DNA of 24,914 bases from JAVBNF01 sp031551725 (GTDB lineage: Bacteria; Bacteroidota; Bacteroidia; Bacteroidales; P3), in the NCBI GenBank assembly GCA_031551725.1, contig JAVBNF010000040.1, positions 1 through 24,914 on the forward strand, written 5' to 3'. Shown piece after piece: positions 23,918-24,914 of this stretch. The notes beneath the pieces are model-generated. The model had not been told where the DNA came from. It ran no database searches and saw nothing but the letters and a program-made list of their open reading frames with translations. A program made the position numbers and the translations under genes. Position 1 is the stretch's first letter, and the number at the start of each line of letters is the position of its first letter.

Positions 23918-23945
23918 TTGTGAATTGTGAATGGTAAATGGTGAA
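23918..23945. repeat. Heptamer tract in the parA promoter region
   Basis: Four consecutive 7-bp units, TTGTGAA twice, TGGTAAA, TGGTGAA (consensus TKGTRAA). It is a different heptamer from the nuo elements but has the same period, and it overlaps the place where the -33 element of the parA promoter should lie. Confidence 0.8.
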
Positions 23946-23987
23946 TGTGGATAACTTTTGTTAATAAATTGATTTTATGATAAAAAA

Positions 23988-24017
23988 CGTAGAGACGCAA
24001 TGCATTGCGTCTCTACG
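23988..24017 (-). terminator. 30-bp perfect palindrome, likely terminator of FISUMP gene
   Basis: CGTAGAGACGCAATG (23988-24002) followed at once by its exact reverse complement (24003-24017). On the minus strand it is followed by TTTTTT (23982-23987), giving a hairpin plus T-run in the direction of the upstream FISUMP gene. Very similar GTAGAGACGCAATGCATTGC palindromes are, from general knowledge, dispersed in many Bacteroidota and cyanobacterial genomes, so it may be a mobile repeat serving as a terminator. Confidence 0.8.
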
Positions 24018-24070
24018 GAAAACCGACCAACGTTTCTCAAAAGAATGAATAAGCGGCTCGCGCCTTTATT

Positions 24071-24914
24071 TTAATCCATTATGCAACGTAGTGAAGTTCC
24101 GGCGCTTCGTGTATACTCACTTCTGGTTATAGTTGGTATAGAAATATCTGCTGCTCTTCTCCATGCATGTATTTCGCTTATACATGTGGATGCTGCCATC
24201 GTTCCTCGACCTCCCCGATTGAGGAAGTCTGTACCAAGATTATTGCGAGAACCTGCTGCTAATATCGAAAAACCAGAACTTTGTTTCGTGCCAGTTGCAA
24301 ATCCAGAGGCTTTCAAAATTGTTCCCGCATTTGTTCCTATCCAACCATAAGCTGAATTATGATTCTTGGTTCCTGTTTCAACTGCATTTAACATGTCTCC
24401 CCATTCTTTATCTGAAGGAACATGCCACCCCGGCGGACAAATTCCCCGACCTTCAACTGAAGCCGGATTCCCAGTTGCTGTTTGTGCGTACATCTTAGAG
24501 GCAATTGGTTCAACCCAAGCACCTACACCATCTTTAGACATTATGCATTCCCATGTATACAAAGCCCCCCAAGTATCACACATACTTAAAGTTGAAGATG
24601 TTGCTTGATCGGCTCCCGGACACCAAAAACTACCTATAGCTGAAATCCCAGTTCCGTTTACAGTAACTGGCTTGGTGGCATCTGGCTGAAATGTCAATCC
24701 TGCTTGATAATTTAGGTTCTCCCGCATCCACCATTTTCCATCGGCCATTTTGATAGTGGAATACACCTTGCAATCGCGAACATCCGTCATTGTTTTGATA
24801 GCACCAACAGCTTCATTGCCGGCAATTGTAGTTAAAACAGGTACTTCTTTGAGTGTGAAAACATGTGTTTCGGATAATTGTCCGCAATATATCGGATTGG
24901 TGGCTGTTATAAGA
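24071..24914 (-). CDS. FISUMP-domain protein, 5' end outside window
   Basis: A protein with a Fibrobacter succinogenes major paralogous (FISUMP) domain, of unknown function, usually in secreted or surface proteins of Bacteroidota and Fibrobacterota. The domain starts at MTDVRDCKVYSTIKMADGKW and continues WMRENLNY, WGALYTWE, CPPGWHVPSDKEWGDM, a Ser/Gly-rich stretch and a C-terminal SLRCIMD. An ATG at 24790 could be taken as the start, but the frame is open to the window end with protein-like sequence (GQLSETHVFTLKEV, LTTIAGNEAVGAIKT). The gene therefore extends upstream and its beginning is missing here. The upstream part may be an Ig/PKD-like repeat region (inference). The palindrome terminator follows it. 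Confidence 0.85.
   Translation of the reverse strand, partial: LITATNPIYCGQLSETHVFTLKEVPVLTTIAGNEAVGAIKTMTDVRDCKVYSTIKMADGKWWMRENLNYQAGLTFQPDATKPVTVNGTGISAIGSFWCPGADQATSSTLSMCDTWGALYTWECIMSKDGVGAWVEPIASKMYAQTATGNPASVEGRGICPPGWHVPSDKEWGDMLNAVETGTKNHNSAYGWIGTNAGTILKASGFATGTKQSSGFSILAAGSRNNLGTDFLNRGGRGTMAASTCISEIHAWRRAADISIPTITRSEYTRSAGTSLRCIMD

Larger units (their letters stand above)
23840..24070. other. Intergenic region between the FISUMP gene and parA
   Basis: The largest gene-free stretch of the window, at 231 nt. It holds, in minus-strand order, an imperfect stem-loop right after the FISUMP stop (24048-24070; AATAA/TTATT and GGC/GCC), a 30-bp palindrome (23988-24017), a heptamer tract (23918-23945), the parA -7 box (23901-23908) and a 61-nt leader with a short GGGC/GCCC hairpin (23876-23889). 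No tRNA, small ORF or parS site is evident. Confidence 0.7.

Noticed and set aside
23988..24017. Insertion sequence end
   Set aside because: No transposase gene or second terminal repeat is present; at most it is a small dispersed palindrome.
22147..24070. parS site or replication origin near parAB
   Set aside because: No TGTTTCACGTGAAACA-like palindrome was found; the 30-bp palindrome has a different sequence and a T-run. No DnaA-box cluster was noticed.
24788..24790. ATG as the true start of the FISUMP protein
   Set aside because: The frame stays open to the window end with plausible protein sequence, no promoter or leader lies before this ATG, and no signal peptide follows it.

Overview
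The window comes from a member of the Bacteroidota. Supporting signs are promoters of the Bacteroidota type (-7 TAnnTTTG, -33 TTTG about 20 bp upstream), no Shine-Dalgarno leaders, a type IX secretion (gliding-associated) C-terminal sorting domain, a type B L31, a FISUMP-domain protein, and the gene order parA-parB-DUF5683-dapB. The family or genus cannot be resolved from this stretch. No IS element, phage, CRISPR array, tRNA or rRNA is visible, and the genes are mostly housekeeping.

Layout. (1) 1-5597, plus strand: the distal end of a complex I operon, nuoK-nuoL-nuoM-nuoN, closed by a strong terminator. All four gaps before these genes are filled by short-period repeats: a heptamer tandem array before nuoK, heptamer inverted repeats before nuoL and nuoN, and a nonamer inverted repeat before nuoM. 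(2) 5621-11604, minus strand: an MMPL/RND-type exporter, purD, a secreted FN3/T9SS cargo protein overlapping the purD stop by 8 nt, and a gamma-carbonic-anhydrase-like hexapeptide protein. (3) 11683-13309, plus: a small lipoprotein and a flippase-like membrane protein. (4) 13352-13732, plus: rpmE (L31 type B) with its own promoter and terminator. (5) 13730-20659, plus: a GlmU-like protein, lon, a TPR/PD40/SPOR-like protein, a short NfeD protein and floA, in tight succession from a promoter whose -33 box lies in the rpmE terminator T-run. (6) 20755-23908, minus: parA-parB-DUF5683-dapB. (7) 24071-24914, minus: a FISUMP-domain protein, cut by the window end, followed by a 30-bp perfect palindrome that can act as its terminator.

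How the genes relate. NuoL, M and N are the antiporter-like proton-pumping subunits of complex I and NuoK is the small membrane subunit next to them. The lon cluster groups cytoplasmic protein quality control with an envelope repeat protein and an NfeD-FloA membrane-microdomain pair, suggesting envelope homeostasis. The ParA/ParB pair is the chromosome-segregation type, transcribed with lysine/peptidoglycan precursor synthesis (DapB).

The least explained signal is the repeat system. In three nuo gaps the last heptamer, which always ends in AAAC, stops exactly 8 nt before the next ATG. Related short-period tracts lie in the parA promoter (heptamers) and between floA and dapB (nonamers). No gap exceeds 300 bases; the largest is 23840-24070.
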